Counted from the first letter of the stretch, positions 31,952 to 41,303 are shown. The stretch: DNA of 64,000 nucleotides from Christiangramia sp. OXR-203 (GCF_034372165.1 NZ_CP139698.1:372001-436000), one strand, 5' to 3'. The notes: generated by a model from the letters alone, not told the origin. Program-made: numbers and translations.

Positions 31952-32548
31952 TTAAGCGTCTTTCTTATCTTCAGTATTAGCTTCTTCTGCAGTTGCAGCG
32001 CCCACTTCTTCTTCAGCAGCTTCGACAGTTCCGTCATCTGTAGCTTCTGCAGTTGCAGCAGCTTCAGCTTCAGCAGCCGCTTTCGTTTCAGCTTCAGCAG
32101 CTTCTCTCGCTTCAGCGTCACGTTTAGCGTTTACTTCTTTTTCAGCTTCTAAAGCTTTCGCTTTTTCAGCTTCCTGTGCTTTCGTCAAAGATTCTTTCTT
32201 TGCGTCAACTTTTCCCTCTTTCTCTTCCATCCAGGCATTGAATTTCTCTTCAGCCTGTTCTTCAGTTAAAGCACCTTTCTTAACTCCACCTGCAAGGTGT
32301 TTTTTAAGTAAGGCTCCTTTGTAAGAAAGGATTGCGCGAGCAGTGTCAGTTGGCTGAGCACCGTTCTGCAACCATTTTACAGCTCCATCAACATCTAATT
32401 CGATAGTTGCAGGATTTGTGTTTGGATTGTAGATCCCTAATTTGTCAAGGAATTTACCATCTCTTTTAGCGCGAGTATCCGCGGCTACGATCCAGAAAAA
32501 AGGTTTTCCTTTTTTACCGTGTCTTTGTAATCTTATTTTTACTGGCAT
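31952..32548 (-). CDS. rpsP: 30S ribosomal protein S16 with a long Ala/Glu-rich tail
   Basis: The first 85 residues or so are normal S16 ([52 protein letters not shown]). About 110 extra residues follow, beginning with a helical [17 protein letters not shown] segment. The extension becomes strongly Ala/Glu/Lys-rich and ends acidic ([11 protein letters not shown]). S16 is about 80 residues in E. coli; extended forms are known in Bacteroidota. The tail is probably disordered or helical and its job is unknown. It is co-transcribed with rimM. Confidence 0.96.
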   Translation of the reverse strand: MPVKIRLQRHGKKGKPFFWIVAADTRAKRDGKFLDKLGIYNPNTNPATIELDVDGAVKWLQNGAQPTDTARAILSYKGALLKKHLAGGVKKGALTEEQAEEKFNAWMEEKEGKVDAKKESLTKAQEAEKAKALEAEKEVNAKRDAEAREAAEAETKAAAEAEAAATAEATDDGTVEAAEEEVGAATAEEANTEDKKDA

Positions 32549-32594
32549 AAAAATTAAATTTTGAGGTTCTCGACCTCGATTATTAATAAGGCTG

Positions 32595-32602
32595 CAAAGA
32601 TA
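32595..32602 (-). promoter_or_regulatory. rpsP-rimM -7 promoter element
   Basis: On the minus strand TATCTTTG matches TAnnTTTG exactly, 46 nt before the rpsP ATG, with TTC at -33 (19-bp spacer). The leader also contains a small GAGGT/ACCTC hairpin (32563-32577). Confidence 0.6.
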
Positions 32603-32744
32603 CTATATTTTTCTAATTCTGAACACTTTAGATTTTAAAATGGTTTACCGAAGTCTGGAAATTTACCATTTTGGCAGTAATTTTAGTTAAAAATAATGGT
32701 GGCTGTTAAAAGAGGTTAATTAGTGCTAAACCCTGTTAAATAGG

Positions 32745-32775
32745 TTGTTATCGCGGTTTCCTAAACATATCTTTG
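32745..32775 (+). promoter_or_regulatory. Promoter of the DUF2383 gene
   Basis: TTG (32745-32747), a 20-bp spacer and an exact TATCTTTG (32768-32775). Transcription would start near 32782. This favours the ATG at 32804 over the one at 32786, only about 4 nt from that start. Confidence 0.7.
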
Positions 32776-32803
32776 GGTAACTAATATGAAAAAAAATAAA
32801 GCA

Positions 32804-33250
32804 ATGAGTTATTCAGAAAATGTATCTAAGAAACTTAATGAGTTACTAGAAAAGAATTATGACGCCGAGAAAGGATATAAACTGGCAGCTGAAAAAGTAA
32901 ATAATCAACGATTAAAGAGTTTTTTCTCTGCTCGTGCACAGGAACGTTACGATTTTGGACATGAATTAAAATCTGAGATCAGCAATTTCGGGGAAGCTCC
33001 GGATAAAGGATCCAGTGTAGCAGGTGATCTTCACCGTGGATGGATGAATTTAAAAGCTAGCTTATCTGGTGATAAAGATGAAGCGGTTCTTGAAGAAGCT
33101 ATTCGTGGAGAGAAAGCAGCTGTAGAGGAATATGAGGAGATCCTTAAGGATTCTGAAGTTCCTGCAAGTACTGGAAATGTATTAATGAAGCAAAAGAATG
33201 CTATTGTAGCATCTCTTAATGAAGTGAAGGCTCTAGAAGATATTGCCTAA
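32804..33250 (+). CDS. DUF2383 ferritin-like four-helix protein
   Basis: The protein has 148 residues from the ATG at 32804 (MSYSENVSKKLNELLEKNYDAEKGYKLAAEKV); an in-frame ATG at 32786 would add six Lys/Asn-rich residues. The pattern is an all-alpha bundle with Glu/His spacing (ARAQERYDFGHELKSEI; EEAIRGEKAAVEEYEEIL), the DUF2383/PA2169 ferritin-like group. Family members are often stress-induced; metal binding is possible but unproven. It has its own promoter and terminator. Confidence 0.87.
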   Translation: MSYSENVSKKLNELLEKNYDAEKGYKLAAEKVNNQRLKSFFSARAQERYDFGHELKSEISNFGEAPDKGSSVAGDLHRGWMNLKASLSGDKDEAVLEEAIRGEKAAVEEYEEILKDSEVPASTGNVLMKQKNAIVASLNEVKALEDIA

Positions 33251-33352
33251 AAACAAAATAGATCAGAAATTAACCAATCTGATCTTACAATATAATCAAT
33301 GATGCGAACCATGTTTGATTGAAGTAGTAGTAGTTTTTTGTGTTCGTATCAG

Positions 33353-33398
33353 GCCTCACAGAATTTCTGAAATTTCAGGATTTTGTGAGGCTTTTTTT
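33353..33398 (+). terminator. Intrinsic terminator
   Basis: GCCTCACA (33353-33360) pairs with TGTGAGGC (33384-33391), with an inner CTGA/TCAG helix, then T7. About 90 nt upstream, GATCAGA/TCTGATC (33261-33267 with 33278-33284) forms a second hairpin just after the DUF2383 stop. Confidence 0.88.
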
Positions 33399-33519
33399 AT
33401 GGTTAATAATTCCTTAAAACAAAGTTTTTTATCAGGCCTAAAGTTCATTAATTTAGCGCGGAAGGTTGGCAAAAACTAACCTCTTGAATATCTTCTTTTA
33501 AGGCTTTAAATACCAAAGA

Positions 33520-36500
33520 ATGTACCTGATTTTTGACACTGAAACCACCGGTTTACCTAAGCGATGGGATGCCCCTTTAACCGATTCTGATAACTGGCCA
33601 CGCTGTATACAGATCGCCTGGCAGTTGCATGATGAGATGGGTAATCTTATTGAGAATCAGGATTATCTTATACAGCCTGAGGGCTTTGATATTCCCTATG
33701 ATTCTGAAAGAATTCACGGGATATCTACAGATCTGGCACGGGAACAGGGAATTTCTTTGGATGAGGTACTGGAGAAGTTCAATATTGCCATTCAGAAATC
33801 AAAGTTTATTGTTGGTCAGAATGTTGGTTTTGACCTGAATATTATGGGAGCGGAATTCATCAGAAGAAACTTTGATAATTCCCTTCAGGAAATGCCAGTT
33901 CTGGATACCTGTACAGAGAAAACCGCAGCGCTTTGTGAAATTCCTGGAGGTCGTGGTGGTAAATTCAAATTACCAACTCTTACCGAGCTACACGAGTTTC
34001 TTTTTAATGAACCTTTTGCTGAAGCGCACAACGCTACCGCAGATGTTGAAGCTACTACCCGGTGTTTTTTAGAACTTATCAGGCAAAGAATCTATACGCT
34101 GGATGAGCTCGATGTGCCTGCAGGCTATTTCGAAAACTTTTCCGAAGAGAATCCGGCGAGTATAGAGCTTATAGGCCTAAAGCATATTAACTTAAAGAAA
34201 GCTTCAGATAGAATTAGAAAAAGGCTGGAAAAACAGCAGCCTACAGATGATATTTCGAATGAAGAAATTCAGGAGAACCTGGAGAAGCTGGATGAGATAC
34301 GTTTTGCACATCTTCATAACCATTCACAGTTTTCAGTTTTACAATCGACTATAAGTATACCTGATCTAGTTGCTGCGGCTGCTGAAGAGGATATGAGTGC
34401 AGTTGCCCTTACAGATCACGCGAACATGATGGGCGCTTTTCACTTCGTAAAGGAAGTTGGATCTTATAATAAAGGTGTAGCAGAACATAATGCAACGGCA
34501 CAAGAGAATGGAGAGGAGCTAAAAAAACCATTGAAAGCCGTATTAGGATGTGAATTCTTTGTTTGTGAAAATCATTTAGATAAGAGTAGGAAAGATAATG
34601 GATATCAGGTCGTGATTCTTGCAAAGAACAAGAAGGGATACCATAACCTGGCAAAAATGTCTTCCAAAGCCTATACCGATGGTTTCTATTATGTACCTCG
34701 TATAGACAAGGAAGTAATAAAGAAATATAAAGAAGATTTGATCGTGCTTACTGGTAATCTATACGGTGAAGTTCCCAGTAAGATCCTGAATGTTGGTGAA
34801 AAACAGGCTGAAGAAGCTTTGTTATGGTGGAAAGAAGAGTTCGGTGACGATCTTTATATCGAGTTGATGCGTCATGATCAGGAAGATGAGAACAGGGTAA
34901 ATCCCGTGCTCGTGGAATTTTCTAGAAAACACGGCGTAAAACTAATTGCAACCAACAATACCTATTACTGGAAACAGGAAGATGCCAATGCGCACGATAT
35001 CTTACTGTGTGTAAAAGATGGGGAAAAGCAGGCTACGCCAATTGGCCGCGGAAGGGGTTATCGCTATGGCTTGCCTAATACCGAATATTATTTCAAGTCT
35101 GGAAATGAAATGAAGCGGCTTTTCAAGGATCTTCCAGAAGCTATTAGTAATATCCAGGAAATTGTAGATAAAATCGAGCCTTTTGAGCTGGCCAGAGACG
35201 TTTTACTTCCAGCATTTGAGATTCCTGAAGAGTTTCAAAGCGAAGAGGATTTGGTAGATGGAGGAAAAAGAGGCGAAAACGCGTTTCTGAAGCATATTAC
35301 TTTTGAAGGAGCTCGAAAGAGATATCCAGAGATCACCCCAGAGATTGAAGAACGACTCAACTTTGAGCTGTCGGTAATTGAAAATACTGGTTATCCAGGT
35401 TACTTCCTTATTGTGGAAGATTTTATCAGGGCTGCACGGGCTATGGGAGTTTCGGTTGGACCTGGACGTGGATCTGCCGCGGGATCTGTAGTCGCATATT
35501 GTCTATGGATCACCAATATTGACCCGATTAAGTATGATCTGCTTTTTGAGAGATTCCTGAATCCTGATCGTGTGAGTATGCCTGATATTGATATCGACTT
35601 TGATGATGAAGGTCGAAGCCGGGTTATGGATTATGTGATCGAGAAATATGGTGCGAACCAGGTGGCGCAGATCATTACCTACGGAACCATGGCGGCAAAA
35701 TCCTCCATAAGGGATACTGCAAGGGTGCTGGATCTTCCTCTTATGGATTCAGACAGGATTGCGAAACTTATTCCGAATACCAAGCTGGGAAAACTGTTTG
35801 CCATGGATGAAAAGACCATCCGGTCTAAATTTCGTGGAGATGAAATTGAAAAAATCAATGAACTTCTAAATATTGCTGAAGGGGATGATCTGGAAGCAGA
35901 AACAGTAAACCAGGCTAGAATCCTGGAAGGCTCAGTTAGAAATACAGGAATACATGCCTGTGGGGTGATCATCACTCCCGGGGATATTACGAATTATGTG
36001 CCAGTTTCGGTCGCCAAAGATTCAGATCTTTATGTTACTCAGTTTGATAACTCGGTCGTTGAAAGTGCCGGACTGCTAAAAATGGACTTTTTGGGTCTGA
36101 AGACCCTTACTTTGATCAAGGATACAGTGAAGATCGTAAAGGGAAGGCATGATATAGACCTCGACCCTGATAGTTTCCCTCTTGATGATGAAGAAACCTA
36201 TAAATTATTCCAGAGAGGAGAAACGGTAGGTATTTTCCAGTACGAATCACCGGGTATGCAAAAACACATGCAGGCCCTAAAGCCCACGGTTTTTGATGAT
36301 CTTATCGCCATGAACGCCCTGTATCGACCTGGGCCTATGGAATATATTCCAAGTTTTATTGCGAGGAAGCATGGCGATGAAGAGATATCCTATGACCTTC
36401 CAGAAATGGAAGAATACCTGGAGGAAACTTATGGGATCACAGTATACCAGGAGCAGGTGATGCTGCTTTCGCAGAAGCTGGCAGGATTTAGTAAAGGTGA

Positions 36501-37905
36501 AGCCGATATGCTTCGTAAAGCGATGGGTAAAAAACTTGTTGCATTACTGGCGCAACTAAAACCAAAATTTATAGATGGCGGGAATGCAAAGGGTCATCCT
36601 GCAGAAGTATTGGAAAAGATATGGAAAGACTGGGAAGCCTTCGCTTCATACGCATTCAATAAGTCTCACTCTACCTGTTACGCCTGGATCGCCTATCAAA
36701 CCGCATATTTAAAAGCGCATTATCCTGCGGAATATATGGCAGCGGTGCTTTCCAATAATATGAATGATATCAAGCAGGTAACGTTCTTTATGGAAGAATG
36801 CAAAAGAATGAAACTGAATGTTCTTGGACCCGATGTAAATGAATCCTATTATAAATTCTCTGTAAACAAGGAAAATGCAGTAAGATTTGGAATGGGTGCG
36901 ATCAAAGGAGTTGGATCTGGAGCTGTGGCAACCATTGTTGAAAACAGGAAGTCTAAAGATGGTCCGTACAGATCTATTTTTGACATGGCTAAAAGGATAG
37001 ATCTACGATCTGCAAATAAAAAAGCGTTTGAGAATCTTGCCCTTGCCGGGGGATTCGATGGGTTTGGTGGTACACATAGAGCGCAATATTTCCATGACGA
37101 TGGTAACGGAATGAGCTTCCTGGAAAAGGTGGTGAAGTATGCGCAGAAATTCCAGGAAAGTCAGAATTCCTCTCAGGTAAGTCTGTTTGGGGAAGCTAGC
37201 GATGTTCAGATTCCCGAGCCGGAAGTTCCACCTTGTAGTGAATGGGGAACTATGGAGAAGCTACGAAGAGAAAAGGAAGTGGTGGGAATTTATATTTCAG
37301 GACATCCATTGGATGACTTTAGAATAGAAATGAGTTATTTCTGTAATGGTAAATTGTCAGATTGCAGGGAACTGGAAAGTATCGTAAATAGAGAACTCAC
37401 CATTGGATGTGTGGTGGTCGATGTACAGCATAGGGTCTCCAAGAATGGGAAAGGCTGGGCGATCTTCACGGTAGAAGATTACGAGGAGTCTTACGAGTTC
37501 AAAATATTTGGAGAAGAATATCTGCGTATGAAACATTTCTTTGTTCCTAATAACTTTATTCATCTTAAGATCTTTGTGAAAGAAGGTTGGACAAACAAGG
37601 ATACCGGGAAAAAAGGAGAACCAAGAATACAGTTTCGGGATATTAGTTTGTTACATGATATCATGGACAAGAATGCGAAGAAACTAACTATACAGCTTAA
37701 CGTTCAGGATCTGAAAGCTGAAAAGATCGATTGGTTAAATGACACATTTAATGCGCATGAAGGCGAATGTCAATTACAATTCATAGTTTATGACATGGCA
37801 GAGCAGGTAAAACTAAAAATGCCCAGCCGGAAACGTAAAGTGCAAATTTCGCAGGAACTTATTGACAAGTTGGAAAAGGAACAGTTTATATATAAGTTGA
37901 ATTAG
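33520..37905 (+). CDS. dnaE: DNA polymerase III alpha subunit fused to a 3'-5' exonuclease domain
   Basis: The protein has 1461 residues. Residues 1-200 are a DnaQ-like DEDDh exonuclease: FDTETTGLP with catalytic Asp6 and Glu8, QNVGFDLNIMG, and AEAHNATADVEAT with the catalytic His and Asp. From about 265 comes a PHP domain (FAHLHNHSQFSVLQS; VALTDHANMMGAFHF). The C-family polymerase core has GPGRGSAAGSVVAYCLW near 646 and MPDIDIDFDDEGR near 686, carrying the catalytic aspartates. Helix-hairpin-helix and OB-fold regions end the protein (RVSKNGKGWAIFTVEDYE near 1307). Carrying the proofreading domain on the polymerase chain is a known Bacteroidota arrangement. It is the replicative polymerase. 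Confidence 0.97.
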   Translation: MYLIFDTETTGLPKRWDAPLTDSDNWPRCIQIAWQLHDEMGNLIENQDYLIQPEGFDIPYDSERIHGISTDLAREQGISLDEVLEKFNIAIQKSKFIVGQNVGFDLNIMGAEFIRRNFDNSLQEMPVLDTCTEKTAALCEIPGGRGGKFKLPTLTELHEFLFNEPFAEAHNATADVEATTRCFLELIRQRIYTLDELDVPAGYFENFSEENPASIELIGLKHINLKKASDRIRKRLEKQQPTDDISNEEIQENLEKLDEIRFAHLHNHSQFSVLQSTISIPDLVAAAAEEDMSAVALTDHANMMGAFHFVKEVGSYNKGVAEHNATAQENGEELKKPLKAVLGCEFFVCENHLDKSRKDNGYQVVILAKNKKGYHNLAKMSSKAYTDGFYYVPRIDKEVIKKYKEDLIVLTGNLYGEVPSKILNVGEKQAEEALLWWKEEFGDDLYIELMRHDQEDENRVNPVLVEFSRKHGVKLIATNNTYYWKQEDANAHDILLCVKDGEKQATPIGRGRGYRYGLPNTEYYFKSGNEMKRLFKDLPEAISNIQEIVDKIEPFELARDVLLPAFEIPEEFQSEEDLVDGGKRGENAFLKHITFEGARKRYPEITPEIEERLNFELSVIENTGYPGYFLIVEDFIRAARAMGVSVGPGRGSAAGSVVAYCLWITNIDPIKYDLLFERFLNPDRVSMPDIDIDFDDEGRSRVMDYVIEKYGANQVAQIITYGTMAAKSSIRDTARVLDLPLMDSDRIAKLIPNTKLGKLFAMDEKTIRSKFRGDEIEKINELLNIAEGDDLEAETVNQARILEGSVRNTGIHACGVIITPGDITNYVPVSVAKDSDLYVTQFDNSVVESAGLLKMDFLGLKTLTLIKDTVKIVKGRHDIDLDPDSFPLDDEETYKLFQRGETVGIFQYESPGMQKHMQALKPTVFDDLIAMNALYRPGPMEYIPSFIARKHGDEEISYDLPEMEEYLEETYGITVYQEQVMLLSQKLAGFSKGEADMLRKAMGKKLVALLAQLKPKFIDGGNAKGHPAEVLEKIWKDWEAFASYAFNKSHSTCYAWIAYQTAYLKAHYPAEYMAAVLSNNMNDIKQVTFFMEECKRMKLNVLGPDVNESYYKFSVNKENAVRFGMGAIKGVGSGAVATIVENRKSKDGPYRSIFDMAKRIDLRSANKKAFENLALAGGFDGFGGTHRAQYFHDDGNGMSFLEKVVKYAQKFQESQNSSQVSLFGEASDVQIPEPEVPPCSEWGTMEKLRREKEVVGIYISGHPLDDFRIEMSYFCNGKLSDCRELESIVNRELTIGCVVVDVQHRVSKNGKGWAIFTVEDYEESYEFKIFGEEYLRMKHFFVPNNFIHLKIFVKEGWTNKDTGKKGEPRIQFRDISLLHDIMDKNAKKLTIQLNVQDLKAEKIDWLNDTFNAHEGECQLQFIVYDMAEQVKLKMPSRKRKVQISQELIDKLEKEQFIYKLN

Positions 37906-38111
37906 ATTCGTAATTTGTGAATTGTTTGAGCCAGCGTTAGAGTCAAGCTACCATGTAGCGTCGAAAGCGCGGTCACGCGACAAGCGTGAGGCTCCCTTAT
38001 AAAACCAAACAATATACTTATAGTCAAATGCAATATAGAGGCTGTAAGGATTCTTTATATTATTGACTACTTTTACGAATCGAATGTTAAACAAATAAAA
38101 TTACAGATATT
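37906..38111. other. GC-richer hairpin-bearing spacer between dnaE and trxA
   Basis: Two perfect small hairpins, GCTAC-CAT-GTAGC (37947-37959) and TCACGC-GACAA-GCGTGA (37973-37989), lie in a locally GC-rich island with no T-run. The stretch may be a degenerate member of an intergenic repeat family. The string AGAGTCAAGC also occurs at about 43401 in another spacer. Confidence 0.4.
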
Positions 38112-38429
38112 ATGGCTATTGAAATAACCGACGCGAATTTCGAAGAACAAGTATTAAAGAGTGATAAGCCGGTAATGGTGGACTTCTGGGCTGCATGGTG
38201 TGGACCTTGTAGAATGGTAGGACCAATCATTGATGAGATAAGCACTGAATATGATGGAAAAGCAGTTGTTGGTAAGCTTGATGTAGATGCAAATCAGGAA
38301 TTTGCTGCAAAATATGGTGTTCGTAACATCCCAACTGTTCTTGTATTTCAAAACGGAGAAGTTGTAGGTCGCCAGGTAGGTGTTGCTCCAAAGCAGACTT
38401 ATGCTGATGCTATCGACCAGTTATTGTAA
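38112..38429 (+). CDS. trxA: Thioredoxin
   Basis: The 105-residue classical thioredoxin has its active site WCGPC at residues 29-33 (DFWAAWCGPCRM), the cis-proline NIPTVLVF and GVAPK near the C-terminus. It has no signal peptide, so it is the cytoplasmic dithiol reductant. It is transcribed singly and ends at a strong terminator. Confidence 0.97.
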   Translation: MAIEITDANFEEQVLKSDKPVMVDFWAAWCGPCRMVGPIIDEISTEYDGKAVVGKLDVDANQEFAAKYGVRNIPTVLVFQNGEVVGRQVGVAPKQTYADAIDQLL

Positions 38430-38451
38430 TAAACAATGATCAATATATTCA

Positions 38452-38477
38452 AGCCTCGCAATAGCGGGGCTTTTTTT
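38452..38477 (+). terminator. trxA terminator
   Basis: AGCCTCGC (38452-38459) pairs with GCGGGGCT (38464-38471; one T-G) around AATA and is followed by T7. Confidence 0.88.
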
Positions 38478-38508
38478 ATTGAAAAAAACTACCTAATTTC
38501 AGTCTGAA

Positions 38509-39438
38509 ATGAAAATAGAGAAGGAGCTGCACAATACCGGAGGTTTTATAAATCTCGACCTTTTAGCCAGACAAGTGGTTGAAGGTTATATATCGGGAAT
38601 GCATAAAAGTCCGTTTCATGGTTTTTCAGCAGAGTTTGCCGAACATAAGATTTATAATAATGGGGAGAGTACCCGGCATATAGACTGGAAGTTGTTTGCG
38701 AAGTCTGAAAAACTGTATACGCGGCGATATGAAGAGGAAACAAACCTGCGTTGTCATCTTATAATCGACAACTCTGCTTCCATGCATTATCCTAAGATCG
38801 AAAAGCAGGACAGGCAGCACCTGAATAAGATTGGATTCTCTGTACTTGCCTCCGCATGTCTTATGGAGATTCTGAAAAGACAGCGTGATGCTATTGGAGT
38901 GAGTATTTACAGCGATGAGTTTGAATTCTACGCTCCGGAAAGATCTGGGGAGCGACATCATCATATGTTGTTAAACAAGTTTGATGAGATTCTAAAATCT
39001 GATAAGGTTCGAAGTTCTACTGATACCTATACCTACCTACATCAAATTGCAGAGAAGCTAAAGCGTAGAAGTCTCATTTTTCTATTTACAGATATGTTTC
39101 AGGAAGATACTTATGAGGAGAAGCTGTTCGAAGCTCTAAGACACTTAAAATACAACAAACATGAGATCGTTCTATTTCATGTAATGGATCAAAAAAAGGA
39201 ACTTGAATTCGATTTTGAGAACAGTCCGCGTAGATTCACGGATGTGGAAACGGGTGCTGAAATAGATCTTTATTCTGAAAATATTAGAAATACCTACCGC
39301 GAAGAGGTTAAAAAGTACCTCGAAAATTTAAAATTGCAATGTGCCAAGTACCGGATTACCTATGTAGCTGCAGATATCAATAAAAATTTTGAAAATATTT
39401 TGACGACCTATTTACTTGAGAAACAAAAGTTTGGATAG
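38509..39438 (+). CDS. DUF58 (vWA-like) protein
   Basis: The 309-residue protein has the DUF58 core RQVVEGYISGMHKSPFHGFSAEFAEHKIYNNGESTRHIDWKLFA near residues 22-65. A von Willebrand A-like half follows, with the MIDAS-type HLIIDNSASMHYP near residue 83 and LIFLFTDMF. Such proteins usually sit beside a MoxR ATPase and Bat proteins and help assemble or activate other complexes. Here no moxR or bat gene is adjacent, so it is an orphan member. The cytoplasm is likely. Confidence 0.9.
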   Translation: MKIEKELHNTGGFINLDLLARQVVEGYISGMHKSPFHGFSAEFAEHKIYNNGESTRHIDWKLFAKSEKLYTRRYEEETNLRCHLIIDNSASMHYPKIEKQDRQHLNKIGFSVLASACLMEILKRQRDAIGVSIYSDEFEFYAPERSGERHHHMLLNKFDEILKSDKVRSSTDTYTYLHQIAEKLKRRSLIFLFTDMFQEDTYEEKLFEALRHLKYNKHEIVLFHVMDQKKELEFDFENSPRRFTDVETGAEIDLYSENIRNTYREEVKKYLENLKLQCAKYRITYVAADINKNFENILTTYLLEKQKFG

Positions 39439-39475
39439 ATCATGAAATATTATTTTTAAAAAACTTAAAAAAACG

Positions 39476-39506
39476 TTTGCTCAATCTAAAAAGGGACGTA
39501 TATTTG
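39476..39506 (+). promoter_or_regulatory. tRNA-Asp promoter
   Basis: TTTG (39476-39479), an exact 19-bp spacer and TATATTTG (39499-39506) form a full-consensus Bacteroidota promoter. It starts transcription about 13 nt before the mature tRNA. Confidence 0.88.
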
Positions 39507-39524
39507 CCCTCGCAATAACGCAAC

Positions 39525-39598
39525 GGTCTGGTAGTTCAGTTGGTTAGAATACCTGCCTGTCACGCAGGGGGTCGCGAGTTCGAGTCTCGTCCAGACCG
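39525..39598 (+). tRNA. tRNA-Asp (GTC)
   Basis: The 74-nt cloverleaf has acceptor GGTCTGG pairing with CCAGACC and discriminator G. The D-arm contains AGTTCAGTTGGTTAGAA. The anticodon stem is CCTGC/GCAGG with loop CTGTCAC and anticodon GTC. The T-arm has GTTCGAGTC. Only CA follows the discriminator, so the full CCA end is not encoded and must be added. It is a single gene with its own promoter and terminator. Confidence 0.97.
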
Positions 39599-39612
39599 CA
39601 AAGTTGCAAAAA

Positions 39613-39639
39613 AGCTCCTCTATACGGGGGGCTTTTTTT
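39613..39639 (+). terminator. tRNA-Asp terminator
   Basis: AGCTCCTC (39613-39620) pairs with GGGGGGCT (39626-39633), including two T-G pairs, around TATAC. T7 follows, starting 15 nt after the tRNA. Confidence 0.82.
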
Positions 39640-39664
39640 GGCGCTAAAGATTAGTTGTGTTGTT

Positions 39665-39776
39665 TTTGTTCCCTGAAAGGGGAATGTGTAGTTAACCGCC
39701 CTATAATCCTTGTTGTGTGGATTTGCGGTTAACCAATGAAAAGCTTTTTTCCACTTGGTGGGAGAAGGCTTTTTTG
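39665..39776 (+). ncRNA. Candidate small structured RNA after tRNA-Asp
   Basis: Three hairpins follow the tRNA terminator. The first is TTCCC/GGGAA (about 39669-39684). The second is a 9-bp perfect GTTAACCGC/GCGGTTAAC (39691-39699 with 39725-39733) enclosing AATCC/GGATT. The third is a 14-bp G-U-containing terminator stem (39741-39754 with 39758-39771) with a T-run. Having a terminator of its own beyond the tRNA terminator implies separate transcription. I see no consensus promoter close upstream and no known RNA family. Confidence 0.33.
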
Positions 39777-39866
39777 TTTTTGGGAATGATTGTACTTCAT
39801 CTTGTTTAGTGATTCTAACTATATAGTCTTTAAGATTCATCTATCTTCGCAGCCGAAAATCTGGCT

Positions 39867-41063
39867 ATGAGAATAACGAAAGCAGAGAGTCTTCAGAAGG
39901 AATACCTCAGAATAAAAAAATTAAGTGAGTTCGATCTTGATCTTTATGAGTTAAGAGAGCAATTTAAAAGCTTGATGGAACTCGCCGGGCATATCGCCGG
40001 CACTGAGGTCTCTGTGGTAAATCTTATAGATAACTATTCGCAATGGACACTCTCAGCTGTTGAGGACGAGCCTAAGCGTATTGCAAAAGAAAACTCCATT
40101 TGTGCCCATACCATAAGATCTAATAGTTTTATGGAAGTGCAGAGGCTTGATCTGGATGACAGGTTTAAGGATAAAGCCTATGTTGTTGGAGCGGAAGCTT
40201 ACCGCTATTACCTGGGAATGCCGCTTACGTTAAGTTCTGGTGAGAATGTTGGTTCGTTATGTATGCTCGACACCCAGCAGCAAGATATAGGATTAGATAA
40301 AAAAAAGGCACTGGCTGTGATAGCTCAGGAAATTGTATTTAAGCTGGAACATAGAAAGAAGTTGAATGAAACTTTATATACACTTTCTGAAACTGTTCGA
40401 ATCAAGAACCAGATTGCGCACGATGTTAGAGGACCGGTTCATGGAATCGCGGGTCTTGCCGAATCTGTGGAAGAAGAAGATCTTTCCGCAGATGAAATGA
40501 GGGAATACTTCTCTCTCATTAAAAATTCAGGAAATAGCATCATTGAATTGACCGATGAAATTTTGAATAGCGGGAGAGAAAATGAAATTCAGTCGAGCAG
40601 GAGAATTAATATGGCAGATCTCCAGGAACGGTTGATCCAGCTATATGATTTGCCGGCGAAATCCAAGAATCTTAGTTTCAGTGTATTTGCTAATCGCGAC
40701 AAAGATCAGCTCAAGTTTAGTCGAAGACGTGTTCTCTCTATTTTTGGTAACCTGATTTCCAACTCGATCAAATTCACTCCCTCTGGAGGAAATATAGAGG
40801 TGCATATGGATATCATAAACACCCAAATTGGTAAACAACTGGATGTAATTGTACAGGATAACGGCGTTGGCATTAGCAGTGCGGCGCTGGAGAACTATTT
40901 CGAAGATGTTTCAGAATTATCCCAGGGAACAGGTGGGGAAAAAGGTTTCGGACTTGGTTTAAAACTGGTGAATGAACTAGTGCAAGAACTTGGAGGTACT
41001 ATGAAAATCTCTTCAGAAATAGATAAAGGCACAAAAATAAGTATTCTGATCCCTATAGCTTAA
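39867..41063 (+). CDS. GAF-domain sensor histidine kinase (soluble)
   Basis: The 398-residue protein has no membrane helix. An N-terminal GAF domain (about 20-165; VSVVNLIDNYSQWTLSAV, SICAHTIRS, LGMPLTLSSGENVGSLCMLD) is followed by HisKA and HATPase_c (NLISNSIKFTPSGG, DNGVGI, GFGLGLKLV). The H-box reads IAHDVRGPVHGIAGLAE, with HDVRGP where HDLRTP is usual. The GAF part resembles those that bind small molecules or light-absorbing cofactors. No regulator is adjacent. A TATCTTCG near-consensus -7 box (39842-39849) precedes it. Confidence 0.92.
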   Translation: MRITKAESLQKEYLRIKKLSEFDLDLYELREQFKSLMELAGHIAGTEVSVVNLIDNYSQWTLSAVEDEPKRIAKENSICAHTIRSNSFMEVQRLDLDDRFKDKAYVVGAEAYRYYLGMPLTLSSGENVGSLCMLDTQQQDIGLDKKKALAVIAQEIVFKLEHRKKLNETLYTLSETVRIKNQIAHDVRGPVHGIAGLAESVEEEDLSADEMREYFSLIKNSGNSIIELTDEILNSGRENEIQSSRRINMADLQERLIQLYDLPAKSKNLSFSVFANRDKDQLKFSRRRVLSIFGNLISNSIKFTPSGGNIEVHMDIINTQIGKQLDVIVQDNGVGISSAALENYFEDVSELSQGTGGEKGFGLGLKLVNELVQELGGTMKISSEIDKGTKISILIPIA

Positions 41064-41303
41064 TGAGGAGAAATACTATAATTCCTTGTATGATGTACTG
41101 CCTATTTAATTTTAAATAGTTCCCTTATTTCTATTAATTATTCTTTGATTTTAGTCCTTACTTTAAACGACACTTATTTTTAAATGGTCGGTTAGTGTTA
41201 ACTGATTTATTCGACTCAGTTAATTATTCAGCAAAGAACGAGATGGTTGTTTTGATCATTAAGAATGCTGATTTTCCACAGGCTTAAATCAGGTTAATTT
41301 CCT

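Noticed and set aside
32562-32577. GAGGT/ACCTC hairpin in the rpsP leader as a ribosomal-protein autoregulation site
   Set aside because: A 5-bp stem is too weak and common to claim regulation without comparative data.
39544-39840. 98-codon minus-strand ORF ending in GLDETRTRDPLRDRQVF
   Set aside because: It is antisense to tRNA-Asp. This C-terminal string is a familiar false protein produced by translating the complement of a tRNA.
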